From the NCBI GenBank assembly GCA_903919215.1, contig CAIXHI010000311.1, forward strand, positions 1 to 13,875: a stretch of DNA of 13,875 nt, in the 5' to 3' direction. Source of the DNA: an uncultured Acidimicrobiaceae bacterium. Its GTDB lineage: Bacteria > Actinomycetota > Acidimicrobiia > Acidimicrobiales > Ilumatobacteraceae. Within the stretch, counting starts at the first letter, position 1. Every line of letters starts with the position of its first letter. Shown here piece by piece: positions 1 to 6,947 of the stretch. Position numbers and translations under genes: made by a program. Under the pieces are notes generated by a model. That model worked only from the letters and a program-made list of their open reading frames with translations. It was not told the origin of the DNA and did not search any database.

Positions 1-2
1 CC

Positions 3-920
3 AAGACCACCGAACTGCGTGATGCCGCGTGGGCCGAGCTGCAGGACGTGTTGTCGCTGGGCGGCGCGTTCGCCGCGGTCGACGAGCTGAAGGGCCGCCT
101 CGTGCGGTCGATGGCCGAGCGCACACGCCGTATCGAGGCCGGCGACCAGCTGGTCGTGGGCGTCAACGCGTTCACCGAGACCGAGCCGTCGCCACTCGAC
201 ACGCCCGGCAACATCCTCACCGTCGACCCGGCCATCGAGGCGCGACTGAAGGACGAGGTCGCTCAGTGGCGCAGCGAACGCAACGCAGTGGCCGTGCAGA
301 CGGCACTCGACGCGTTGCGCGCAGCCGCGATCGACGGCACCAACATCGTCGACCCGTCGATCGCGCTCGCCAAGGCCGGCGGCACCACGGGTGAATGGTC
401 GTCGGTACTGCGCGATGTGTTCGGCGAGTTCCGGGCGCCCACCGGTGTCAACGCTGCGGTCGGTCGCCGTGTCGGCGAGCTGGCGGCCGTGGCCGAGTAT
501 GTGAAGTCGATGGTCGGCGGCCCGCCACGATTCCTCGTCGCCAAACCGGGTCTCGACGGGCACAGCAACGGTGCCGAGCAAATCGCCGTCGCTGCCCGCG
601 ATGCAGGCATGGAAGTGGTCTACAGCGGTATCCGCCTCACGCCCGAACAGATCGTGGCCAGCGCCCGCGACGAAGACCCCGATGTGGTCGGCCTCTCCAT
701 CCTGTCCGGATCGCACCTGTCGCTCGTGCCCGCCGTCGTCGACGGTCTGCGCGCGATCGGTCTCGACACACCGGTCGTGGTTGGCGGCATCATCCCCGAG
801 GCCGACCGCCAGCGTCTGCTCGATGCCGGCGTCGCCGCGGTCTACACACCCAAGGACTTCCAACTGGCCAAGATCATGGACGACGTCGCCCATCTCGCCG
901 CGGCCCACCGTTCGTCGTAA
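3..920 (+). CDS. ecm: Ethylmalonyl-CoA mutase-like, B12-dependent acyl-CoA mutase (C-terminal part; 5' end outside window)
   Basis: Only the last 305 codons are present; the frame is open from base 3 to the TAA at 918-920. The fragment covers the end of the mutase barrel, a linker and the cobalamin-binding Rossmann domain. The signature LDGHSNG lies at about nt 552-572, and its His codon (561-563) supplies the lower axial ligand to cobalt. The blocks VGVNAFTETEPSPL, LRDVFGEFRAPTGV and GIRLTPEQIV match my memory of the single-chain MeaA/Ecm family better than MutB. In that family the enzyme interconverts (2R)-ethylmalonyl-CoA and (2S)-methylsuccinyl-CoA in the cytosol, as part of the ethylmalonyl-CoA pathway of acetyl-CoA assimilation. 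The oxidoreductase gene starts 10 nt downstream, so the two are probably co-transcribed. Ecm is the preferred call. Because the substrate-binding barrel is missing, a related acyl-CoA mutase remains possible. Confidence 0.85.
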   Translation, partial: KTTELRDAAWAELQDVLSLGGAFAAVDELKGRLVRSMAERTRRIEAGDQLVVGVNAFTETEPSPLDTPGNILTVDPAIEARLKDEVAQWRSERNAVAVQTALDALRAAAIDGTNIVDPSIALAKAGGTTGEWSSVLRDVFGEFRAPTGVNAAVGRRVGELAAVAEYVKSMVGGPPRFLVAKPGLDGHSNGAEQIAVAARDAGMEVVYSGIRLTPEQIVASARDEDPDVVGLSILSGSHLSLVPAVVDGLRAIGLDTPVVVGGIIPEADRQRLLDAGVAAVYTPKDFQLAKIMDDVAHLAAAHRSS

Positions 921-930
921 GACTGGTGCC

Positions 931-2640
931 ATGACAACCGAGTCGTGGGATGCAATCGTCGTCGGATCGGGGCCGGGCGGGCTCACCACCGCCGCCTGCC
1001 TCGGGAGTACTGGCAAGCGGGTGCTGGTGCTCGAGCGCCACGACGTCGCCGGTGGCAACACTCAGGTGTTCCGTCGGCACCATGCTGCCAAGGACGGTCG
1101 CCAGCATGACGACTGGTACGAGTTCGACGTCGGGGTGCACTACATCGGTGAGTGCCAACCGGGCGGGCTGTTCCCCACCATCTTCGGCGCACTCGGCATC
1201 GGCGACCGGCTGCACTTCCGCCCGCTCGATGCCGATGGGTTCGACACACTGCACTTCCCCGACTTCACGTTCCGCGTGCCCGCCGGGTGGGACGACTACG
1301 AGCAGCGCCTCGTGGAGCAGTTCCCCGCCGAGAAGGCCGGCGTCGAGCGCTGCATGCAGACCCTGCGCAAGGTGGCCGAGGAGAGCCGCGACGTCTTCGG
1401 CGGGGAGCGCCCCACGTTCGACCTGTGGGCGCGTCGGCCGTTGAGCGAGCTGTTCGACGAGAGCGAACTCTCCGACAAGGTGAGGGCGACGATCGACCAC
1501 TGGAACGGCCTGTACGCCGGCGGGCCACAGCAGACCGCGGTCGCGATGCACGCCGGGATCATCCACCACTACATGAACGGGGCGTTCTACCCGGAAGGTG
1601 GCGGTCAGATGATCGCCGCCCGGCTGATCCAGGTGATCGAGGCCTGTGGCGGCGAGGTGCGCACGCTGGCTCCCGTGGACCGCGTGATCATCGAGAGCGG
1701 CGCCGCGCGTGGCGTGCGTCTGGAGGATGGCAGCGAACTGCGCGCCCCGATCGTGGTCAGCAATGCCGACTACCGGCGCACGATCAACCACCTCGTCGGC
1801 CGCGAGCACCTGCTGCCGGCAACGCTGGCATGGGCCGAACAGGCGACGATGACGCTCGGCCTGGTCTGCACGTACGTCGTGGTGGACACGGTGCTCGACG
1901 GGCCGAACACCAACTACTTCGTGTTCCCCGACTACCGCACCGACGAGTTGTACGCCGAACTCGATGAGGGCCACCTGCCCGACAGCCAGGTGGCCTTCGC
2001 CTACATCGCACTCGCCTCGCGCAAGGACCCCGACAACGCCGAGCTGTGCCCGCCTGGCCACACGAACTTCCAGATCATGACGCTGGCACCGCGCGGCTAC
2101 GAGTTCTGGGGCGTCGACAGCGGCCCGGCGGATGGCGAGCTCTATCGCCGTAACCCGGCCTACCGGGCACGCAAACAGGAACTGCAGGACCGGCTGATCG
2201 ACGCCGCCGAGACCGTGCTGGGGCCGTTCCGCGACCACATCGTGCATGCCGAGACCGCGACGACGCTGTCGCACGAGCGCTACACGCACAGCAGTGGCGG
2301 TACCAGTTACGGCTACATGCACTCCCCCGACCAGGTGGGTGACGACCGGCCCGACCACCGCACCGAGATCGAGGGGCTGTGGGTCGTCGGCGCGAATACG
2401 ACGTCGGGCCACGGCATCGCCGGTGCCGTCACCGGTGGGGTGTTCTGCGCGAGCAAGATCCTCGACCGACCGCTGATCGTCGACATGTACATGGGTACCC
2501 AGCTGGTCGACCCGGCATCGATCCCCGCCGACCCGGAGCCGTTCGACCCGCTGGAGTACAGCCGCGGGGCGCAACTGCGGGCCAAGCGAGCCGAACGCGT
2601 GCAGTCGCTCCGCGAGCGACGGGGCCAACACCCCGGCTGA
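931..2640 (+). CDS. FAD-dependent oxidoreductase of the RetSat / phytoene desaturase-carotene isomerase family
   Basis: The product is 569 aa. The N-terminus has a dinucleotide-binding fold, VVGSGPGGLTTA (10-21), followed by the family LERHDVAGGNTQ block (34-45). FDVGVHYIGE (65-74) resembles the FDxGxHYxG stretch of all-trans-retinol 13,14-reductases. The C-terminus has the second FAD contact, GLWVVGANTTSGHGIAGAVTG. No transmembrane helix is obvious. These enzymes saturate, desaturate or isomerise polyene C=C bonds, and the substrate here cannot be read from the sequence. The ATG at 931 is chosen because the flavin fold begins 8 residues later. The open frame runs back to 571, but that part overlaps the mutase gene and has no family similarity. 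No good Shine-Dalgarno precedes the ATG, and the gene probably depends on the upstream mutase transcript. The family call is firm and the function open. Confidence 0.87.
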   Translation: MTTESWDAIVVGSGPGGLTTAACLGSTGKRVLVLERHDVAGGNTQVFRRHHAAKDGRQHDDWYEFDVGVHYIGECQPGGLFPTIFGALGIGDRLHFRPLDADGFDTLHFPDFTFRVPAGWDDYEQRLVEQFPAEKAGVERCMQTLRKVAEESRDVFGGERPTFDLWARRPLSELFDESELSDKVRATIDHWNGLYAGGPQQTAVAMHAGIIHHYMNGAFYPEGGGQMIAARLIQVIEACGGEVRTLAPVDRVIIESGAARGVRLEDGSELRAPIVVSNADYRRTINHLVGREHLLPATLAWAEQATMTLGLVCTYVVVDTVLDGPNTNYFVFPDYRTDELYAELDEGHLPDSQVAFAYIALASRKDPDNAELCPPGHTNFQIMTLAPRGYEFWGVDSGPADGELYRRNPAYRARKQELQDRLIDAAETVLGPFRDHIVHAETATTLSHERYTHSSGGTSYGYMHSPDQVGDDRPDHRTEIEGLWVVGANTTSGHGIAGAVTGGVFCASKILDRPLIVDMYMGTQLVDPASIPADPEPFDPLEYSRGAQLRAKRAERVQSLRERRGQHPG

Positions 2641-2645
2641 CTCGC

Positions 2646-2651
2646 TACCAT
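2646..2651 (+). promoter_or_regulatory. Candidate -10 hexamer for a leaderless transcript
   Basis: TACCAT fits the actinobacterial TANNNT -10 pattern and ends 7 nt before the GTG at 2659. Transcription would therefore start on or beside the start codon. It lies just after the stop codon of the oxidoreductase, so it could drive the three downstream genes separately. No convincing -35 was seen. Confidence 0.35.
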
Positions 2652-2658
2652 CGCAAGC

Positions 2659-2910
2659 GTGCTGCTGCTGGAGTTCACGATCGAGCCCTTCCACGAGGGC
2701 AAACCGGGTCCGCACGTCACCGCCGCGATCCAGGCCGTGGAGGCACTGGGATTGGTCGTCGAGTTCGGGCCGTTCGGGTCGTCGGTCGTCGTCAGCCCGC
2801 TGAACGTCGCCGAGGTGTCGGGCGCCATCTTGGCGCAGGCATTTGCCCACGGTGCCACCCACGTCAGCCTGCACGCTGAGCGGGTTGCGGCCACGGAGAC
2901 GCCGGCGTGA
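2659..2910 (+). CDS. Small MTH1187/YkoF-like (thiamine-binding-type) protein
   Basis: The product is 83 aa and starts at a GTG. It reads as one compact alpha/beta unit: strand LLLEFTIEPF (2-11), helix around HVTAAIQAVEALG, strand LVVEFGPFGSSVVV, second helix, and a final strand THVSLHAE. The order beta, PHVTAAIEALE-like helix, then a GPFGT-like strand recalls the MTH1187/YkoF superfamily, some of whose members bind thiamine or HMP. The resemblance is by memory and modest. No SD is visible, but a TACCAT box lies 7 nt upstream, which suggests leaderless initiation. Its stop codon overlaps the GTG of the next gene by 4 nt (GTGA), so the two are translationally coupled and probably work together. 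A generic small ferredoxin-fold binding protein is the alternative. Confidence 0.6.
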   Translation: MLLLEFTIEPFHEGKPGPHVTAAIQAVEALGLVVEFGPFGSSVVVSPLNVAEVSGAILAQAFAHGATHVSLHAERVAATETPA

Positions 2911-3272
2911 ACAAACTGCCGCGCCATCCACTGGTGCTCTCGGTGAAGCCGATCGTCGAGGCACTGGGTGCTTCGCTCGTCGCCGCCGAGGACCGCGAGC
3001 CGGGAGATCTGCCGTTGCGGTGGGAAGGCGCCGTCATCGCTGCCGTCCGGCCAGCACCGTTGCACGGCGCACTCGACCGTCTGATCGAGGCCGTGGAGCG
3101 CGAGATGGGCGCTCCGCTCCCCACACTCAGCCGCGAAGAGAAACAGAAGGCGATCCGCCTGCTCGACGATCGTGGTGCATTCATCCTGCGTCGCGCCGTG
3201 GAAGACGTCGCCGATGCGATGGGCGTCAGCCGCATCACCGTCTACAACTATCTCAACGCGCTGCATCGCTGA
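2907..3272 (+). CDS. Minimal YheO/DauR-type helix-turn-helix regulator
   Basis: The product is 121 aa. Residues 74-119 match the C-terminal DNA-binding domain of YheO/DauR regulators (HTH_22): LSREEKQKAIRLLDDRGAF, then the helix-turn-helix AVEDVADAMGVSRITVYNYL (97-116). Full YheO proteins carry a PAS-like sensor of more than 100 aa. Here it is replaced by about 70 residues (VLSVKPIVEALGASLVAAED and following) that I do not recognise. The protein is predicted to be a cytosolic DNA binder, possibly using the neighbouring small MTH1187-like protein as its ligand sensor. The GTG at 2907 overlaps the upstream stop (GTGA). The HAD gene begins 8 nt downstream. The regulated target is unknown, and its own operon is the simplest guess. 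Confidence 0.72.
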   Translation: MNKLPRHPLVLSVKPIVEALGASLVAAEDREPGDLPLRWEGAVIAAVRPAPLHGALDRLIEAVEREMGAPLPTLSREEKQKAIRLLDDRGAFILRRAVEDVADAMGVSRITVYNYLNALHR

Positions 3273-3280
3273 GGCCGGTC

Positions 3281-3970
3281 GTGAGATCGTTCGACATCAT
3301 CGCGTTCGACGCGGACGACACGCTGTGGCACAGCGAGGATCGCTTCACCGCCGGCGAACTGCGCTTCGTGGATCTCGTTGCCCCGTACGCACCTGAGGGC
3401 ATCGACGTGAGAGCCGCGCTCACCGCGGTGGAGCGCAAGAACCTGTCGGTGCTCGGCTATGGCGTGAAGGCATTCGGCTTGTCCGCCGTCGAAGCAGCGA
3501 TCTCCATCACCGACGGCACAGTGCCCATCGAGGTCATCGCCCAGCTGATGGAAATGATCCGAGCACACCTCACCGAGCCGGTGCGTCTGCTGTCGAATGT
3601 TTCCGAGGTGCTCACCCTGGTCGGGCGCCACTACCCACTGGCGCTGATCACCAAGGGCGACCTCGTCCACCAGACACACAAGGTGCAGACCAGTGGCCTG
3701 GCCCACCATTTCGACCATGTCGAGATCCTGCTCGAGAAAGACCCCGGCACGTATGCCCGGGTGTTCGCTCGTATGGGCGTCGACCCCACCCGCGTGTGCA
3801 TGGTGGGTAACAGCGTGCGCAGCGACATCCTGCCGGTGATGGCCCTCGGTGGCACAGCCGTGCACGTCCCGTACCCGTTGCTGTGGGAACTCGAGCACAT
3901 CGAACACGACGAGCATTTCGCCGACCTGGCCTCGATCGCCGACCTCCCCGCCTGGCTCACCCTCCCCTAA
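3281..3970 (+). CDS. HAD-superfamily hydrolase (phosphatase type)
   Basis: The product is 229 aa, from the GTG at 3281 to the TAA at 3968-3970. All four HAD motifs are present: I, FDADDTLW (nucleophile Asp10, acid/base Asp12); II, LITKGD with Thr124; III, the conserved Lys153 in LLEKDP; IV, VGNSVRSDI with Asp182. Residues 13-105 form a helical C1-type cap, as in the phosphoglycolate phosphatase/haloacid dehalogenase group. With Asp12 present a phosphohydrolase is more likely than a dehalogenase. The substrate is unknown. It is the last gene of the plus-strand run, 8 nt after the HTH gene. Its stop codon lies inside the outer arm of the long inverted repeat that follows. The GTG is chosen because motif I must start within about 10 residues of the N-terminus. 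Little upstream sequence is available and the SD is weak. Confidence 0.85.
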   Translation: MRSFDIIAFDADDTLWHSEDRFTAGELRFVDLVAPYAPEGIDVRAALTAVERKNLSVLGYGVKAFGLSAVEAAISITDGTVPIEVIAQLMEMIRAHLTEPVRLLSNVSEVLTLVGRHYPLALITKGDLVHQTHKVQTSGLAHHFDHVEILLEKDPGTYARVFARMGVDPTRVCMVGNSVRSDILPVMALGGTAVHVPYPLLWELEHIEHDEHFADLASIADLPAWLTLP

Positions 3971-4157
3971 CCCCCGTGCGAGTGCCACCCCCCCCGGTGC
4001 GAGTGGCAGCCCGCCGGTGCGAGTGGCAGCCCGCCGGTGCGAGTGGCACATGCGCACCCGAGTGGGGAGTGACACCCCGGGTGTCACGTAGCACTCGGGC
4101 GCGATCTGACACTCGGGCCGGGGCCCAGGCACTCGCACCGTGTGGGGGGGGTTAGGG
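3964..4157. repeat. Nested inverted-repeat element with tandem GTGCGAGTG units between convergent genes
   Basis: The whole convergent gap is structured. GTGCGAGTGCCA or GTGCGAGTGGCA occurs directly at 3976, 3997, 4017 and 4037, with spacing of 21, 20 and 20 bp. Related units lie in the opposite orientation at 4091-4100 (GCACTCGGGC), 4109-4119 (ACACTCGGGCC) and 4128-4139 (GGCACTCGCACC). At the centre, 4069-4087 is a perfect palindrome, GTGACACCC-C-GGGTGTCAC. It is enclosed by CCCGAGTG (4057-4064) pairing with CACTCGGG (4092-4099), and by GCGC on both sides (4052-4055 and 4100-4103). The outer ends are also symmetric: CCCTAACCCCC (3965-3975) against the GGGGGTTAGGG side near 4146-4156. The stop codons of both flanking genes lie in these outer arms. 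It can fold from either strand, so a bidirectional terminator is the plain reading. Confidence 0.85.
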
Positions 4158-4676
4158 CATCCAGATCTGGTGGGCCTCGGTGACGACGCCACCTTCCACG
4201 GTCACCAGGAATGGGAACTGCTGGTACGTGTAGTCGGCGGGGGCCCTCGCCCCGGGCGGGTTGCCGCCGACGAGCGACAGCAACTCCGACCCGGGGACGG
4301 CGTAGTTCTGCCGGTTGGCGGCGGCCACGCTGACGCTCAGCAGGTCTGCCACCGGGGCTGTCAATGTGACCGATGGGTCGGGCTGCACACCCATCTCGCC
4401 ATCACATTGGTCAGCCCCCAGCGCCGCAATGCACGCTGTCCCGAAGAAGACCTGCACCAACGTGAACTCCACTGCGCCGGCGGTGATGTCATCACCTGTA
4501 GCCGTTGCCCAGTAGTCACCGTCGGCCTGCGCACCCGTCGTCGCAACCGGGTGTGTGTGGTCGGGTACCGACGGCACCGGCGCACGGTCGTACGGCTGCA
4601 CCTTGGCCTCGGTCTCACCACCACATGCGACCAACGCGCATATGACGACCGCGGCCACGAGCGCGACACGCCTCAC
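4152..4676 (-). CDS. Predicted secreted lipoprotein of unknown function
   Basis: The product is 174 aa. The N-terminus MRRVALVAAVVICALVACGG is a typical lipoprotein signal: two arginines, a hydrophobic stretch and the lipobox LVAC with Cys18. The mature chain begins with a flexible Glu/Pro/His segment. It continues into a likely beta-rich domain with DGDYWATATGDD, FTLVQVFFG, two cysteines (TACIAALGADQC) and the C-terminus QIWMP. I do not recognise the family. An upstream GTG at 4697 is in frame, but the GTG at 4676 is preferred: it forms a GTGA overlap with the coaA stop, places the arginines at the N-terminus and has a GAGG-type SD just upstream. Coupling to a cytosolic kinase is unusual and may reflect only co-transcription. 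Its TAA lies in the inverted-repeat arm described at 3964-4157. Confidence 0.72.
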   Translation of the reverse strand: MRRVALVAAVVICALVACGGETEAKVQPYDRAPVPSVPDHTHPVATTGAQADGDYWATATGDDITAGAVEFTLVQVFFGTACIAALGADQCDGEMGVQPDPSVTLTAPVADLLSVSVAAANRQNYAVPGSELLSLVGGNPPGARAPADYTYQQFPFLVTVEGGVVTEAHQIWMP

Positions 4677-5626
4677 AGGCGCCTCAGCTTCACGCACGTC
4701 ACGCGATGATCACGGCCCTTGTTCAGCATCAGGCTGGCACGCGCCTTGGTGGGCTCGATGTTCTCGCGCAGGTTCTTGCCGTTGATGTCGCGCCAGATGC
4801 GGCGGGCTTCCTGCTCGGCTTGCTCGCGAGTGAGGTGTGCGTAGTGCCGGAAGAAACTGTCAGAGTCTTGGAACACCGTCTCGTACAACGTCAGGAAGCG
4901 CCGCACGTAGAACTCCTCGATGTCATTCACATCTGCATCGATGTAGATCGAGAAGTCGAAGTAGTCGCTGACGAACTCGTTGACCGCGCTGCCGTCGGGT
5001 GAACCGACCTGCAACATGTTGAGACCCTCGACGATGACGATGTCGGGTCGGCGCACCATCACCTGTTCGCCCTCGACGATGTCGTACACGACATGGCTGT
5101 ACACCGGAGCCGTCGCCTCTTCCGCGCCGCTCTTCAGGTCGCGCAGGAACTGCAGCAGGCGGCGAGTGTCGTAGCTCTCCGGGAAGCCCTTGCGGTTCAT
5201 GATGCCGCGCTCTTCCAACACCCGGTTGGGGTGCAGGAAGCCGTCGGTGGTGACGAGATCGACCTTCGGGTGATCCGGCCAGCGGGCAAGAAGTGTCTGC
5301 AGCACACGAGCAAAGGTGCTCTTGCCCACGGCCACGCTGCCGGCCACGCCGATCACGTACGGCACCTTCGGAGCGAGCGTGCCGAGAAACGCGGCCGACG
5401 CCTTGTGCAGGTTCTGGGTGGCCGCAACGTACAGATTGAGCAGGCGGGTGAGCGGCAAGTAGATCGCCGCCACTTCCTCGAGGTCGATGCGCTCGTTGAT
5501 GCCGCGCAGCGACTCGAGGTCGTCCGCGCTGAGCGTCAGCGGCGTTGCGGCACGGAGCGCGGCCCACTGTTCGCGCTCAAAGGAGAGATAGCGGGCGGCG
5601 GCTCCACTGGAGTCCGAGGACGTCAC
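4673..5626 (-). CDS. coaA: Pantothenate kinase, type I
   Basis: The product is 317 aa; the E. coli enzyme is about 316. It phosphorylates pantothenate with ATP, the first and usually controlling step of coenzyme A synthesis, in the cytosol. It carries the family start YLSFEREQWAALR (13-25), the P-loop GSVAVGKST (96-104, Lys102), the catalytic TTDGFLHPN (126-134, Asp128), GFPESYD, SHVVYDIVEGE and IVEGLNMLQ. The C-terminal PTKARASLMLNKG aligns with the E. coli end. The GTG at 5626 is chosen because the family begins about 12 residues before YLSF and because upstream codons would run into the divergent methyltransferase gene. A TAGGGT box 8 nt upstream suggests a leaderless transcript. The stop overlaps the lipoprotein start. 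Confidence 0.96.
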   Translation of the reverse strand: MTSSDSSGAAARYLSFEREQWAALRAATPLTLSADDLESLRGINERIDLEEVAAIYLPLTRLLNLYVAATQNLHKASAAFLGTLAPKVPYVIGVAGSVAVGKSTFARVLQTLLARWPDHPKVDLVTTDGFLHPNRVLEERGIMNRKGFPESYDTRRLLQFLRDLKSGAEEATAPVYSHVVYDIVEGEQVMVRRPDIVIVEGLNMLQVGSPDGSAVNEFVSDYFDFSIYIDADVNDIEEFYVRRFLTLYETVFQDSDSFFRHYAHLTREQAEQEARRIWRDINGKNLRENIEPTKARASLMLNKGRDHRVTCVKLRRL

Positions 5627-5634
5627 GAGGTGAA

Positions 5635-5644
5635 ACCCTACGCT
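5635..5644. promoter_or_regulatory. Back-to-back -10 elements of a bidirectional promoter (coaA and methyltransferase)
   Basis: Only 24 bp separate the divergent GTG codons at 5626 (minus) and 5651 (plus). On the plus strand TACGCT (5639-5644) ends 6 nt before the methyltransferase GTG. On the minus strand TAGGGT (5640-5635) ends 8 nt before the coaA GTG. Both fit TANNNT and share the TA step at 5639-5640. Both mRNAs would be leaderless, and any -35 contacts would fall inside the opposite gene. Confidence 0.5.
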
Positions 5645-5650
5645 GACCGC

Positions 5651-6835
5651 GTGAGCGATCCCCAACGTGGCGCCGCGGGGCCGGCCACGCGCAAGCAACT
5701 CGGTGCGTGGTACACACCGCCTGCGTTGGTGGATGCAGTCGTGCGCGAAGCCGTGTTCGCTGCGGCGCGCACGGTGCTCGACCCGGCCTGCGGAGATGGA
5801 CGATTCCTGCACGCGACGGGTCTGCCGGAGCAGACGGGTGTCGACATCGACCCGGTTGCCGCTGCTGCGGGCGGGTTCGTCCACGATGACTCACTGCGCC
5901 GCGAGTGGGGTGCGCAACAGTTCGACATCGTCATCGGCAACCCGCCGTTCCTCAACCAACTGTCGCGAGTCACCACCCGCGGCGGACGATCGCAGTTCGG
6001 TGGCGGCCCGTACGCGGATGCCGCGGCGGAGTTCCTCGCGCTCGCCGTGCAGCTCACCCGACCGGGTGGCCGCGTTGGTCTGGTCCTCCCGCAGTCGTTG
6101 TTGTCGGCCCGCGACGCAGCGGCCATCCGTGCGACAGTCGACGGTGCCGCAGCGCTGCGGTGGATGTGGTGGTCGCCGACGTTGATGTTCGACGCCAGCG
6201 TGCGCGTCTGGGCCGGTGTGTGGGAGGTCGGCGGCGCTCCGGGGCCGGTGCGCCGTGCGTTCGGACCGTCGTTCGACGTGGTGGCGCCGATGGACATGCC
6301 CGCCTCGTGGAGTGGACTACTCGCCGGTACCTCCATGGCTGCGCACGATGGCCCGGTGCTGGGCGACATCGCCCGCTTCACCGTCGACTTCCGCGACCAG
6401 TACTACGGGTTGGTCGGTGCCGTCGGAGACGACATGGACGGCCCGCCCCTCGTCACCAGCGGCCTGATCGACCCGGGTGTGTGCCGCTGGGGCGACCGGC
6501 CGGTGCGCTTCGCCAAGCAGCAGTACGCCGCGCCGCGTGTGGCGCTCGACCGGTTGTCCCCTGCGCTGCAACGCTGGGCGGGCGAACGACTCGTGCCCAA
6601 GATCCTGATCGCCAACCAGACGAAGGTGATCGAGGCCGTACACGATGTGCGCGGCGAGTGGCTGCCCTCCGTCCCGGTCATCACCTGCACGACCGCCGAC
6701 CCGGAGTGGGTGCTGACCGTGCTGCAGTCCGATGCCGCACTCGAGTGGGTGCGCCACCATGCCGCCGGCAGTGGCCTGTCCGCCAACACCGTGCGCCTCA
6801 ACCCCCGCCTGCTGGCCAGCATCCCGCTCCCCTGA
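5651..6835 (+). CDS. M.TaqI-like N6-adenine DNA methyltransferase, apparently without a restriction partner
   Basis: The product is 394 aa. Motif X lies near GAWYTPPALVDAV (18-30), the SAM-binding motif I is LDPACGDGRFL (43-53) and the catalytic motif IV is NPPF (97-100). This order is that of the gamma-class amino-methyltransferases. The second half includes KILIANQTKVIEAV and WVRHHAAGSGLSANTVRLNP. It recalls the target-recognition domain of M.TaqI, whose total length (about 420 aa) is similar. It would methylate adenine in a short DNA site, and the site cannot be read from the sequence. No endonuclease or specificity gene is adjacent, so it looks like an orphan methyltransferase. The GTG at 5651 is preferred by position; the open frame upstream overlaps coaA. 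After the TGA the same frame stays open through the 58-bp repeats. Confidence 0.85.
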   Translation: MSDPQRGAAGPATRKQLGAWYTPPALVDAVVREAVFAAARTVLDPACGDGRFLHATGLPEQTGVDIDPVAAAAGGFVHDDSLRREWGAQQFDIVIGNPPFLNQLSRVTTRGGRSQFGGGPYADAAAEFLALAVQLTRPGGRVGLVLPQSLLSARDAAAIRATVDGAAALRWMWWSPTLMFDASVRVWAGVWEVGGAPGPVRRAFGPSFDVVAPMDMPASWSGLLAGTSMAAHDGPVLGDIARFTVDFRDQYYGLVGAVGDDMDGPPLVTSGLIDPGVCRWGDRPVRFAKQQYAAPRVALDRLSPALQRWAGERLVPKILIANQTKVIEAVHDVRGEWLPSVPVITCTTADPEWVLTVLQSDAALEWVRHHAAGSGLSANTVRLNPRLLASIPLP

Positions 6836-6848
6836 GCCGCGGTCACCC

Positions 6849-6906
6849 CGCTCTATGTCGCGGCCGGGTTCGCCGGAGATGGAGGCCACGCCCGCGACAC
6901 AGACGC
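6849..6906 (+). repeat. 58-bp direct repeat, copy 1
   Basis: This unit is identical over all 58 bases to 6948-7005, with a period of 99 bp. It carries its own inverted repeat: CTATGTCGCGG (6853-6863) against CCGCGACACAG (6892-6902), 10 of 11 bases paired. Inside lies a small CCGG-GTTCG-CCGG hairpin (6864-6876). It sits between convergent genes and may act as a terminator or be a member of a dispersed repeat family. Confidence 0.9.
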
Positions 6907-6947
6907 ACCACACCGCCCCGAGGCCCCGGCGCCCATCGCACAGCACA

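Noticed and set aside
874..2964. A 696-codon open frame on the minus strand across the oxidoreductase gene
   Set aside because: It is the antisense of a plus-strand gene with clear FAD motifs. Its composition is low-complexity Arg/His/Ala/Val, it has no recognisable domain, and long antisense frames are normal at this GC content.
3976..4048. CRISPR or origin iterons in the 20-bp tandem GTGCGAGTG units
   Set aside because: The units are continuous with no variable spacers, part of a larger inverted structure between convergent genes. There is no replication gene or AT-rich stretch beside them.
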